DNA of 64,000 bases from the NCBI RefSeq assembly GCF_028657905.1, contig NZ_CP117781.1:248001-312000 (forward strand), written 5' to 3'. The notes under the pieces are model-generated. The model did no database searches. It had not been told where the DNA came from and saw only the letters and a program-made list of their open reading frames with translations. Within the stretch, counting starts at the first letter, position 1, and each line of letters opens with the position of its first letter. Source of the stretch: Burkholderia sp. FERM BP-3421. Lineage in GTDB: Bacteria > Pseudomonadota > Gammaproteobacteria > Burkholderiales > Burkholderiaceae. Both the position numbers and the translations under genes were made by a program. Of this stretch, positions 25,419 through 36,600 are shown piece after piece.

Positions 25419-26521
25419 GGCGCCCCCCCGTGACGGCCACCGCTCGCCTGCAGCAACCGCGCGGCGTAGGCCGCGCAATTACGGGGCGTCTCGGGATCCA
25501 GGCGCTGCAGGAAGGCGCGCGTGCGCCGCAGATACAAGTCGCATAGATGGTCGTGGTGATACGCGGCTTCCAGCAGGCAGGCGGCACCCTCGGCAAAATC
25601 CGCGTCGGGGTAGTAATACCCCACATCGATCAACCAACGGCGGTCGTGAACGAGCGGATAGCCGGCATAAAGCGCGTCGAGCAGCACATCGATGCGTTCG
25701 TAGCAGTCGTGATGCGAAACCAGCGCATCCGCGTACCGGCCCATGAATCCCACGAACTCGCGCTCGGGATGCAGGCAGATCCGGTCCTGATGATAGAGGC
25801 CGAGGGATTGCATGAATGAAGCGCCGCGAGCGCCGTTCCCCAGTTCGATCCCGTTGACGACGTGCATCTCGTCGATCACCGCAGGATCCGCCGCGTTGGC
25901 CAGTTCGCAGATCAGCATCGCGGCGGCGCACGCCTCGGGTTGCATGGCTTCGGAGCGGAAGATCGCGACGCGCAGCGATCGCGACGCCGCACGCCGCGAC
26001 CTGCCCGGCGCGTAGTCCGAATCAGGCCGATCGTCCTTCGCGACACGCTGCGCACACCACAACGGGGGCACGGCGTGCGCGGCGCAGCGGTACCACGCCA
26101 TGAGCATCGACAGCGACGGCAGATCGTCGGGCAGCACCCAGATTTCGTCGTACCGCTTCGCGACGAGGGTTTCCAACTTCCCCCCGAATGGCGACGAGCC
26201 CGGCGCCTCGCGGTGAAACAACACCCGCGTCTTGTCGAGCGCACCGAGGTAGTCGAGCCATTCGGCTTCCAGTCCGCCTGTCATATCGATCACGAAATCG
26301 ACCAGGTTCGTCGCATCGCGCGGCGGCAGCACCATCAAGCCGAGGGTGGCGCGCTGCGCGTCGTCGAGAAGCCGGGCCTGATCGCGATTGCAAAACAGCA
26401 TGAGATCCTTCACGAACGGCAGCTTGCGCAGCAGTTTTGCCAGGACGACCACGTGCTGGACAAGACCGCTGTCCCAGGCCGGCTGGCCTGCACGAGCCAC
26501 GACGGAGATACCCACTCGCAT
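25415..26521 (-). CDS. DUF2827-like protein, probable glycosyltransferase (first copy)
   Basis: 368 residues from MRVGISVVARAGQPAW. It has an N-terminal segment with GLVQHVVVLAKLLRKLPFV as in GT-B acceptor domains, then FVIDMTGGL, VLFHREAPG, YDEIWVLPDDL, and the paralogue-defining C-terminal block SHHDCYERIDVLLDALYAG-YPLVH (about residues 278-302) and GYYYPDADFAEGA. First gene of a three-gene operon separated from the OmpA gene by a strong terminator. Proposed to build a glycan on the adhesin stalk; there is no direct evidence. Confidence 0.75.
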   Translation of the reverse strand: MRVGISVVARAGQPAWDSGLVQHVVVLAKLLRKLPFVKDLMLFCNRDQARLLDDAQRATLGLMVLPPRDATNLVDFVIDMTGGLEAEWLDYLGALDKTRVLFHREAPGSSPFGGKLETLVAKRYDEIWVLPDDLPSLSMLMAWYRCAAHAVPPLWCAQRVAKDDRPDSDYAPGRSRRAASRSLRVAIFRSEAMQPEACAAAMLICELANAADPAVIDEMHVVNGIELGNGARGASFMQSLGLYHQDRICLHPEREFVGFMGRYADALVSHHDCYERIDVLLDALYAGYPLVHDRRWLIDVGYYYPDADFAEGAACLLEAAYHHDHLCDLYLRRTRAFLQRLDPETPRNCAAYAARLLQASGGRHGGAP

Positions 26522-26658
26522 CACGTTATTGCCCGCTCTTCCGAGCGCTCCCATCACATTCGCACCGTGTCATCCCGGTCCCTCTCGATGCATCATTTCC
26601 AGCCTGTCGGATGCTTCATCCCTGCCGCCGGCACAGCGACACGAGAAACCGAACAACT

Positions 26659-26692
26659 AAAAAAAAAGGCCGACACCGGGGAAATGACGGCC
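26659..26692 (-). terminator. Intrinsic terminator downstream of the OmpA-like lipoprotein
   Basis: On the minus strand, GGCCGTCA pairs with TGTCGGCC across a short loop and is followed by nine T. It ends the adhesin/OmpA transcript 120 bases after the OmpA stop, so the DUF2827 operon must have its own promoter in 26522-26658. Confidence 0.85.
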
Positions 26693-26814
26693 CTCCCACG
26701 AAAATCCCACCCATCGGACGAACAGGCCGAGGAAGATGTTCGTCACGCAACGAGCACTCGACTCCCGGTGAATCACTCCCTGGTACAACTTATTTCCTTC
26801 GTGTCTTCAGATTG

Positions 26815-27510
26815 TTATCTGTCGATGTCGAGCAGGACGTCGACCCGGCGATTGCTCGCCCGCCCGGCCGCTGTTTCATTCGAATCGACCGGATCGGCCT
26901 TGCCATAACCGCGGCCGACGAACTTGCCGGCCTTCAAGCCATGGTCTTGCAGATAGGCCCGCACCGTCTGGGCCCGGCGTTCCGACAGATCCAGGTTATA
27001 GGCGTCCGAGCCGACCGAATCGGTATAGCCGTTGACCGTCACCGTCCGGATCGAGACGCCGCGCGCCTCGTCGATCAGCTGATCCAGCCGCGCGCGGGCG
27101 GCCGGCGTCAGGCTGGCCTGCGCCGTGTCGAAGTTCGCGTCGGCGCCCAGCGTCGTGACGGCCGGCGGCATCGGCGGCATCGGCGCGACGGGCGCGGGAG
27201 CGACGGGCGCGGGCGCCGCCTGCGGCGCGCCGCATTGGAACAGCAGGTTCCGGTCGTCAGCCTGCCCCCCGGACATGGCGCCCAGCAACGACTGCCCCTC
27301 CAGTACCCTGACAGGCTGGTCCTTGCAGACCGCCTCCGCTGCCTTGCGGCAGGAACCGGGGCCTTCCAGCAACCCATAGCAGGTGACCCGATACGCCTGC
27401 GCGCCGTTCGGCATCGACACCGCGTAGCGGGTGTACGTCGGGCCCGAGGAGGTCGTGCAACCCACGAGCGCCATCGCGCCCAGCAGCACTGCTTGTTTTG
27501 CGTTGAACAT
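26815..27510 (-). CDS. OmpA-family outer-membrane lipoprotein
   Basis: 231 residues. MFNAKQAVLLGAMALVGC is a lipoprotein signal with the lipobox LVGC, so the protein is anchored by Cys18. A Pro/Ala-rich linker (APAPVAPAPVAPMPPMPP, about residues 98-115) leads to a C-terminal OmpA peptidoglycan-binding domain (VNGYTDSVGSDAYNLDLSERRA, given by position about 158-180; GRASNRRVDVLL). It would tie the outer membrane to peptidoglycan near the adhesin anchor. It follows the adhesin stop by 101 bases with a strong hairpin between; the ribosome site is GAGGGAC. OmpA genes beside trimeric autotransporters are common in Burkholderia. Confidence 0.92.
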   Translation of the reverse strand: MFNAKQAVLLGAMALVGCTTSSGPTYTRYAVSMPNGAQAYRVTCYGLLEGPGSCRKAAEAVCKDQPVRVLEGQSLLGAMSGGQADDRNLLFQCGAPQAAPAPVAPAPVAPMPPMPPAVTTLGADANFDTAQASLTPAARARLDQLIDEARGVSIRTVTVNGYTDSVGSDAYNLDLSERRAQTVRAYLQDHGLKAGKFVGRGYGKADPVDSNETAAGRASNRRVDVLLDIDR

Positions 27511-27570
27511 GATGTCCCTCTTTCTGTCTTTGACGATCCGCATCCGATCCGCATCCGGATTCGGTGAAGT

Positions 27571-27608
27571 GCGGCGCGTCCGGACCGATCCGCATCCGGA
27601 CGCGCCGC
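27571..27608 (-). terminator. 14-bp perfect hairpin between adhesin and OmpA genes
   Basis: Arms 27571-27584 (GCGGCGCGTCCGGA) and 27595-27608 with a 10-base loop, 3 bases after the adhesin stop. No T-run follows, so it may be an attenuator or an mRNA 3' stabiliser that lowers OmpA expression relative to a shared transcript, rather than a full terminator. Confidence 0.7.
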
Positions 27609-27611
27609 GCA

Positions 27612-30600
27612 TCACCACTGGTAACCCGCGCCAATGCCGTACGTGTAGCCGGCGCTGCTGCCGCTCACCCCACCCTTCAGCTTGAGGTTGTCCGTCAGGC
27701 GCGCCGTGAAGCCGATCGCCACCGCGCTGTAGCCCTGGTAGCTGCCGCCGCCGATACCGACCGCGATCGTCTTGCCGGCGTCGACTTCCGGGATCATCGT
27801 CAACGCGGTCGCCGCCGCGATACCCGAGTACGCCGTGCGTGCGACGTTGTTCACCGTCGTTTGCAAGGCCCCCAACTGGGACACGTTCACCGCATCGGTC
27901 GGGTTCACGCCCGCCGCGACATTGGTGATGCGGCGCTCGCTGCCGGGCGCGCCGACCGATACGGTATTGGCCTGGTTCGCCACCGAGTTCGCGCCGATCG
28001 CCACCGCGCCGGCCGCCGAGGCAGTCGCGCCCTGGCCGATCGCCGTGCCGCTCGCGGCGGACACCACCGCGCTCGCGCCGATCACCGTGCCGCCGTCCGA
28101 GTTCGCGCTCGCGCCGTTGCCGAGCGCCACGCCGTTCGCGCCGGAAGCTGCGGCGTTCGTACCGACGGCCAGGGCGTTGAGGCCCGTCGCACCGTCGTTG
28201 TTGTAGTTCCCTTGCTGCGCGCCGTTGTCGTTCACGCTGTAGTAGTGGCTGCTGGGCCCGGTCGACACGGTCGAGGTCGACAACCTGCTGATCGACGTCG
28301 ACAGTGACGTGAACTGCGAGATGTCGGTACTCTGGCTCGTCGACAGGCTGCTGATCGCCTGGATCGTCGAATACAGCTGCGAACCGTTGATCGCATCCGT
28401 GCTCGACGAGATCACCTGGCCCGCCGCGACATTCGTGATCTGCCGCTCCGCGCCCGGCGCCCCCACGCTCACCACGCTCGCCGGCGTGGTTCCGGCGAAG
28501 GTGTAGGTGACGCCGCCGATCGTCGTGCTGGCCGTCGGATTGGCGGCCGCCGTCGTCGAGCCGTAGCCCAGGGCCACGTCGCCGGCATTGTTCGCCACCG
28601 CGTTCGGGCCGATCGCGACGCTGTTCAACCCCAGCGCCTGACTGTCGGGCAGCGTCGAATTCGCGTGGAAGTACTTGATGCCCGCGCCGTTGGTGATGTT
28701 GTTCACGGTGTTGCCGAGCGAATCGACCGCCTGATCGGTGGCGTACAGCTGCGAACCGTTGACCGCATCCGTGCTCGTCGCACTCACTCGGCCCGCCGCG
28801 ACGTTCGTGATCTGGCGTTCCGCGCCCGGCGCGCCCACACTCACCACGCTCGCCGGCGTCGTGCCGGCCAACGTGTAGGTCGTGCCGTTGATCGTCGCGG
28901 TCGCCATCGGATTCGCGGCCGCCGTCACCGAGTTGGAACCCAGCGCCACGTCGTTCGGGTTGTTTGCCACCGCGCCGGAGCCCATCGCCACCGAGCCCAC
29001 GCCGTTGGCCGTCGAGGTATTGCCGAGCGCCACCGAACCCTGCCCAATCGCCGTGTTCGCGTTGCCCAGCGCCACCGCGCCCTGGCCGTTCGACGTGTTG
29101 TTCGCGCCCATCGCGATCGCGCCCGTGCCGGTTGCGGTGTTCGGATCGCCGATCGCCACCGCGCCGTCGCCGTTCGCCGTGTTGCCCACGCCGATCGACA
29201 CCGCCTGGCCGCCCGTCGCCGTCGCGTTCTGGCCGATCGCAACCGCGCCGCCCGAGCTAGCGTTGGCTCCATCACCAACCGCCACCGCGCTCGCGCCCGC
29301 CGCTGTCGCGTTCGTGCCCGCCGCCAGGGCGTTGATGCCCGTTGCGCCGTCGTTGTTGTAGTTCCCTTGCTGCGTGCCGTTGTCGTTCACGCTGTAGTAG
29401 TGCGTCTTCGCCGCATTGATGGCGGTCGACGTCGACGTCGACAGCGAGGTGATCGAGCTGTTCGCCGTCGACAGGCCCGTCGAGAGCGAACCGATGCCCG
29501 TCGAGGTCGAGGTCGACAACGACGCCACCGTGCTGTTGGTGGTGGACAAGCCGGTCGACAGCGAACCGATGGAACTGGTCGCGGTCGACAGCCCCGTCGA
29601 AGTCGAGGTCGACAGCGAGGCCACGTTGCTGTTCGTCGTCGACAGCCCCGTCGACAACGAGCCGATCGAGCTGGTCGCGGTCGACAACCCCGTCGAGGTC
29701 GAAGTCGACAGCGAGGCCACGTTGCTGTTCGTCGTCGACAAGCCGGTCGACAGCGAGCTGATCGAGCTCGTCGCCGTCGACAGACCGGTCGAGGTCGACG
29801 TCGACAGGCTGTTGATCGCCGTGTTCGTCGCGAACAGCTGCGAACCGTTGAGCGCATCCGTGCTCGTTGCCGTTACCTCACCCGCCGCCACGTTCGTGAT
29901 CTGACGTTCCGCACCTGGCGCGCCCACGCTCACCACGCTCGCCGGGGTCGTGCCGGCGTAGTTGTACGTCACGCCGCCGACCGCACCCGTCGCCGTCGCA
30001 TTCGCTGCCGCCGTCACCGAGTTCGAACCCAGCGCCACGTCGTTCGCGTTGGTCGCCGTCGCGCCTGAACCCACCGCCACCGAGCCCGCCGCGTTCGCCG
30101 TCGAGGTATTGCCCAACGCCACCGAGCCCTGGCCCGTCGCCGTGTTCGCATTGCCCAGCGCCACCGCACCCTGGCCGTTCGACGTGTTGTTCGCACCCAT
30201 CGCGATCGCGCCAGTGCCCGTCGCGCTGTTCGGATCGCCGATCGCCACCGCGCCGTCGCCGTTCGCCGTGTTGCCCACGCCGATCGACACCGCCTGGCCG
30301 CCCGTCGCCGTCGCGTTCTGGCCGATCGCAACCGCGCCGCCCGAGTTCGCGTTGGCCCCGTCGCCGACCGCCACCGCGCTCGCGCCCGCCGCTGTCGCGT
30401 TCGTGCCCGCCGCCAGGGCGTTGATGCCTGTTGCGCCGTCGTTGTTGTAGTTCCCTTGTTGGGTGCCGTTGTCGTTCACGCTGTAGTAGTGCGTCTTCGC
30501 CGCATTGACCGCGGTCGAGGTCGACGTCGACAGCGAGGCGATCGAGCTGGTCGCCGTCGACAGGCCCGTCGACGTGGAGGTCGACAACGAGGCCACGTTG

Positions 30601-33600
30601 CTGTTCGTCGTCGACAAGCCAGTCGACAGCGAGCTGATCGAGCTCGTCGCCGTCGACAAACCGGTCGAGGTCGACGTCGACAGGCTGTTGATCGCCGTGT
30701 TCGTCGCGAACAGCTGCGAGCCGTTGATCGCATCCGTGCTCGTCGCCGTCACCTGGCCCGCCGCAACGTTCGTCACCTGACGTTCCGCACCCGGTGCGCC
30801 CACGCTCACCACGCTCGACGGAGTCGTGCCGGCGTAGTTGTACGTCACGCCGCCGACTGCACCCGTCGCTGTCGGATTCGGCGCTGCCGTCACCGAGTTC
30901 GAACCCAGCGCCACGTCGTTCGCATTGGTCGCCGTCGCTCCGGAGCCCATCGCCACCGATCCCGCCGCGTTCGCCGTCGATGTATTGCCCAACGCCACCG
31001 AACCCTGCCCCGTTGCCGTGTTCGCATTGCCCAGCGCCACCGCACCCTGGCCGTTCGACGTGTTGTTCGCACCCATCGCGATCGCACCGGTACCTGTCGC
31101 GCTGTTCGGATCGCCGATCGCCACGGCCCCATTACCGTTCGCCGTGTTACCCACGCCGACCGACACCGCCTGGCCGCCCGTCGCCGTCGCGTTCTGGCCG
31201 ATCGCCACCGCACCGCCCGAGTTCGCGTTGGCTCCATCACCAACCGCCACCGCGCTCGCACCCGCCGCTGTCGCGTTCGTGCCCGCCGCCAGCGCGTTGA
31301 TGCCTGTTGCGCCGTCGTTGTTGTAGTTCCCTTGCTGCGTGCCGTTGTCGTTCACGCTGTAGTAGTGCGTCTTCGCCGCATTGACCGCGGTCGAGGTCGA
31401 CGTCGACAGCGAGGCGATCGAGCTGGTCGCCGTCGACAGGCCCGTCGACGTGGAGGTCGACAACGAAGCCACGTTGCTGTTCGTCGTCGACAAGCCGGTC
31501 GACAGCGAGCTGATCGAGCTCGTCGCCGTCGACAAACCGGTCGAGGTCGACGTCGACAGGCTGTTGATCGCCGTGTTCGTCGCGAACAGCTGCGAGCCAT
31601 TGATCGCATCCGTGCTCGTCGCCGTCACCTGGCCCGCCGCAACGTTCGTCACCTGACGTTCCGCACCCGGTGCGCCCACGCTCACCACGCTCGACGGAGT
31701 CGTGCCGGCGTAGTTGTACGTCACGCCGCCGACTGCACCCGTCGCTGTCGGATTCGGCGCTGCCGTCACCGAGTTCGAACCCAGCGCCACGTCGTTCGCA
31801 TTGGTCGCCGTCGCTCCGGAGCCCATCGCCACCGATCCCGCCGCGTTCGCCGTCGATGTATTGCCCAACGCCACCGAACCCTGCCCCGTTGCCGTGTTCG
31901 CATTGCCCAGCGCCACCGCACCCTGGCCGTTCGACGTGTTGTTCGCGCCCATCGCGATCGCACCGGTACCTGTCGCGCTGTTCGGATCGCCGATCGCCAC
32001 GGCCCCATTACCGTTCGCCGTGTTACCCACGCCGACCGACACCGCCTGGCCGCCCGTCGCCGTCGCGTTCTGGCCGATCGCCACCGCACCGCCCGAGTTC
32101 GCGTTGGCCCCGTCACCAACCGCCACCGCGCTCGCACCCGCCGCTGTCGCGTTCGTGCCCGCCGCCAGCGCGTTGATGCCTGTTGCGCCGTCGTTGTTGT
32201 AGTTCCCTTGTTGGGTGCCGTTGTCGTTCACGCTGTAGTAGTGCGTCTTCGCCGCATTGACCGCGGTCGAGGTCGACGTCGACAGCGAAGCGATCGAGCT
32301 GTTCGTCGTCGACAAACCGGTCGACAGCGAGCCGATCGAACTCGTCGCCGTCGACAGACCGGTCGAGGTCGATGTCGACAGGCTGTTGATCGCCGTGTTC
32401 GTCGCGAACAGCTGCGAGCCGTTGATCGCATCCGTGCTCGTCGCCGTCACCTGGCCCGCCGCCACGTTCGTCACCTGCCGCTCCGCACCCGGTGCGCCCA
32501 CGCTCACCACGCTGGCCGGCGTCGTTCCCGCGTAGTTGTACGTCACGCCCCCGACCGTGCCCGTCGCCGTCGGGTTCGCCGCTGCCGTCACCGAGCCGGA
32601 GCCCAGGGCAACCGAGTTCGCTACGTTGGCCGTCGAGCCCGCACCGAATGCCAGCGCGTTGGTGGCCGTAGCGTTCGCTCCTTGCCCAGACGCGATGGAT
32701 CCGCTACCAGACGCGGTGGCGTTTGAGCCCAATGCGGTCGCGAATGCATTCGTGGCTACGGCCGACGCACCCAGAGCAACCGAACCTGCCGCTCCGCTCG
32801 CGGTCGATCCGTTGCCAAGCGCCAACGAGTCCGCGCCTGAAGCGATGGCCGTGGCAGTGAAGCTCCCGCTGTTACCAAGCGCGATCGCGCCAGTGCCCGT
32901 CGCCGATACCGAGCTGCCGATTGCAACGTTGCCATTCGCTCCGGTGGCAACAGCCCCCTGGCCGATCGCCACCCCGCCGCCGCTCGCCACCGTGCCATTG
33001 CCCAACGCGACGGCGCTGGTGCCAACCGCCGAATTGGCGTTACCGATCGCTATCGCGCCTGTCCCGTTCGCCGTATTGTTCGCGCCAACGGCTACCGCAC
33101 CCGTGCCGGTCGCGCTGTTTGGATCCCCGATCGCCACCGCGCCGTTGCCGTTCGCCGTGTTGCTCACGCCCACCGACACCGCCTGACCACCCGTCGCCGT
33201 CGCGTTCTGGCCGATCGCAACCGCACCGCCCGAGTTCGCGTTGGCCCCGTCACCGACCGCCACCGCGCTCGCGCCCGCCGCTGTCGCGTTCGTGCCCGCC
33301 GCCAGTGCGTTGATGCCCGTCGCGCCGTCGTTGTTGTAGTTCCCTTGCTGTATGCCGTTGTCGTTCACGCTGTAGTAGTGCGTCTTCGCCGCATTGATGG
33401 CGGTCGAGGTCGACGTCGACAGCGAGGCGATCGAGCTGGTCGCGGTCGACAAACCCGTCGAGGTCGAAGTCGACAGCGAGGCCACGTTGCTGTTCGTCGT
33501 CGACAAGCCCGTCGACAGCGACGTGATGCCCGTGGAGGTCGAGGTCGACAGCGATGCAATCGAACTGGTCGCCGTCGACAGACCGGTCGACGTGGACGTC

Positions 33601-36600
33601 GACAAGCTGTTGATCGCCGTGTTCGTCGCGAACAGCTGCGAGCCGTTGATCGCATCCGTGCTCGTCGCCGTTACCTCACCCGCCGCCACGTTCGTGATCT
33701 GACGTTCCGCACCCGGTGCGCCCACGCTCACCACGCTCGCCGGGGTCGTGCCGGCGTAGTTGTACGTCACGCCGCCGACCGCACCCGTCGCTGTCGGATT
33801 CGGCGCTGCCGTCACCGAGTTCGAACCCAGCGCCACGTCGTTCGCATTGGTCGCCGTCGCGCCCGAACCCATCGCCACCGAGCCCGCCGCGTTGGCCGTC
33901 GAGGTATTGCCCAACGCCACCGAACCCTGCCCCGTTGCCGTGTTCGCATTGCCCAGCGCCACCGCACCCTGGCCGTTCGACGTGTTGTTCGCACCCATCG
34001 CGATCGCACCAGTGCCCGTCGCGCTGTTCGGATCGCCAATCGCCACCGCACCGTTGCCGTTCGCCGTGTTGCCCACGCCGACCGACACCGCCTGGCCGCC
34101 CGTCGCCGTCGCGTTCTGGCCGATCGCAACCGCGCCGCCGGAATTCGCGTTGGCCCCGTCACCGACCGCCACCGCGCTCGCGCCCGCCGCTGTCGCGTTC
34201 GTGCCCGCCGCCAGCGCGTTGATGCCTGTTGCGCCGTCGTTGTTGTAGTTCCCTTGTTGCGTTCCGTTGTCGTTGACGCTGTAGTAGTGCGTCTTCGCCG
34301 CATTGACCGCGGTCGAGGTCGACGTCGACAGCGAGGCGATCGAGCTAGTCGCCGTCGACAGGCCCGTCGAGGTCGAGGTCGACAGCGAAGTGACCGTGCT
34401 GTTCGTCGTGGACAGCCCCGTCGACAGTGAGCTGATCGAGCTCGTCGCCGTCGACAGACCGGTCGAGGTCGACGTCGACAGGCTGTTGATCGCCGTGTTC
34501 GTTGCGAACAACTGCGAGCCGTTGATCGCATCCGTGCTTGTCGCCGTCACCTGGCCCGCCGCCACGTTCGTCACCTGACGTTCCGCACCCGGTGCGCCCA
34601 CGCTCACCACGCTCGACGGATTCGTCCCCGCGTAGTTGTACGTCACGCCGCCGATCGTGCCTGTCGCCGTCGGATTCGGCGCTGCCGTCACCGAGTTCGA
34701 ACCCAGCGCCACGCTGTTCGCGTTGCTTGCCACTGCGTTTTGACCCAGTGCGACTGCTCCTGCACCGCTGGCGTTCGAACCGTCACCCACCGCCACCGCG
34801 CTCGCACCCGCCGCCGTCGCGTTCGTGCCCGCCGCCAGCGCATTGATGCCCGTCGCACCGTCGTTGTTGTAGTTCCCTTGTTGGGTGCCGTTGTCGTTCA
34901 CGCTGTAGTAGTGCGTCTTCGCCGCATTGATCGCTGTCGAGGTCGACGTCGACAATGAGGCGACGTTGCTGTTCGTCGTCGACAAGCCGGTCGACAGCGA
35001 CGTGATGCCCGTGGAGGTCGAGGTCGACAGCGATGCAATCGAGCTGGTCGCCGTCGACAGACCGGTCGAGGTCGACGTCGACAAACTGTTGATCGCCGTA
35101 TTCGTCGCGAACAGCTGCGAGCCGTTGATCGCATCCGTGCTCGTTGCCGTTACCTCACCCGCCGCCACGTTCGTGATCTGACGTTCCGCACCCGGCGCGC
35201 CCACGCTCACCACGCTCGCCGGGGTCGTGCCGGCGTAGTTGTACGTCACGCCCCCGACCGTGCCCGTCGCCGTCGGGTTCGCCGCTGCCGTCACCGAGCC
35301 GGAGCCCAGGGCAACCGAGTTCGCTACGTTGGCCGTCGAGCCCGCACCGAATGCCAGCGCGTTGGTGGCCGTAGCGTCCGCTCCTTGCCCGGATGCGATG
35401 GATCCGCTTCCGGACGCAGTGGCGTTTGAGCCCAATGCGGTCGCGAACGTATTCGTGGCTACAGCCGATGCACCCAGAGCGACCGAACCTGCCGCTCCGC
35501 TCGCAGTCGAGCCGTTACCAAGCGCCAATGCATCCGCGCCTGAAGCGATGGCCGTGGCAGTGAAGGTCCCGCTATTGCCAAGCGCGATCGCACCAGTGCC
35601 GGTCGCCGATACTGAATTGCCGATCGCTACGTTGCCATTCGCTCCGGTGGCAACAGCCCCCTGACCGATCGCCACCCCGTTGCTGTTCGCCACGGTGCCA
35701 TTGCCCAACGCGACGGCGCTCGCGCCAACCGCCGAATTGGCGTTACCGATCGCTATCGCGCCTGTCCCGTTCGCCGTATTGTTCGCGCCAACGGCTACCG
35801 CACCCGTGCCGGTCGCGCTGTTCGGATCCCCGATCGCCACCGCACCGTTGCCGTTCGCCGTGTTGCTCACGCCCACCGACACCGCCTGGCCGCCTGTCGC
35901 CGTCGCATTCTGGCCGATCGCAACCGCACCGCCGGAATTCGCGTTGGCCCCGTCACCGACCGCCACCGCGCTCGCGCCCGCCGCTGTCGCGTTCGTGCCC
36001 GCCGCCAGCGCGTTGATGCCTGTCGCGCCGTCGTTGTTGTAGTTCCCTTGTTGCGTGCCGTTGTCGTTCACGCTGTAGTAGTGCGTCTTCGCCGCATTGA
36101 TGGCGGTCGAGGTCGACGTCGACAGCGAGGCCACGTTGCTGTTCGTCGTCGACAGCCCCGTCGACAGTGAGCCGATCGAGCTGGTCGCCGTCGACAACCC
36201 CGTCGAGGTGGAAGTCGACAAAGAGGCCACGTTGCTGTTCGTCGTCGACAAACCGGTCGACAGCGACGTGATGCCCGTGGAGGTCGAGGTCGACAGCGAT
36301 GCAATCGAGCTGGTCGCCGTCGACAGACCGGTCGACGTGGACGTCGACAAACTGTTGATCGCCGTGTTCGTCGCGAACAGCTGCGAGCCGTTGATCGCAT
36401 CCGTGCTTGTCGCCGTCACCTGGCCCGCCGCCACGTTCGTCACCTGACGTTCCGCACCCGGTGCGCCCACGCTCACCACGCTCGCCGGATTCGTCCCCGC
36501 GTAGTTGTACGTCACGCCACCGATCGTGCCTGTCGCCGTCGGATTCGGCGCTGCCGTCACCGAGTTCGAACCCAGCGCCACGTCGTTCGCATTGGCCGCC

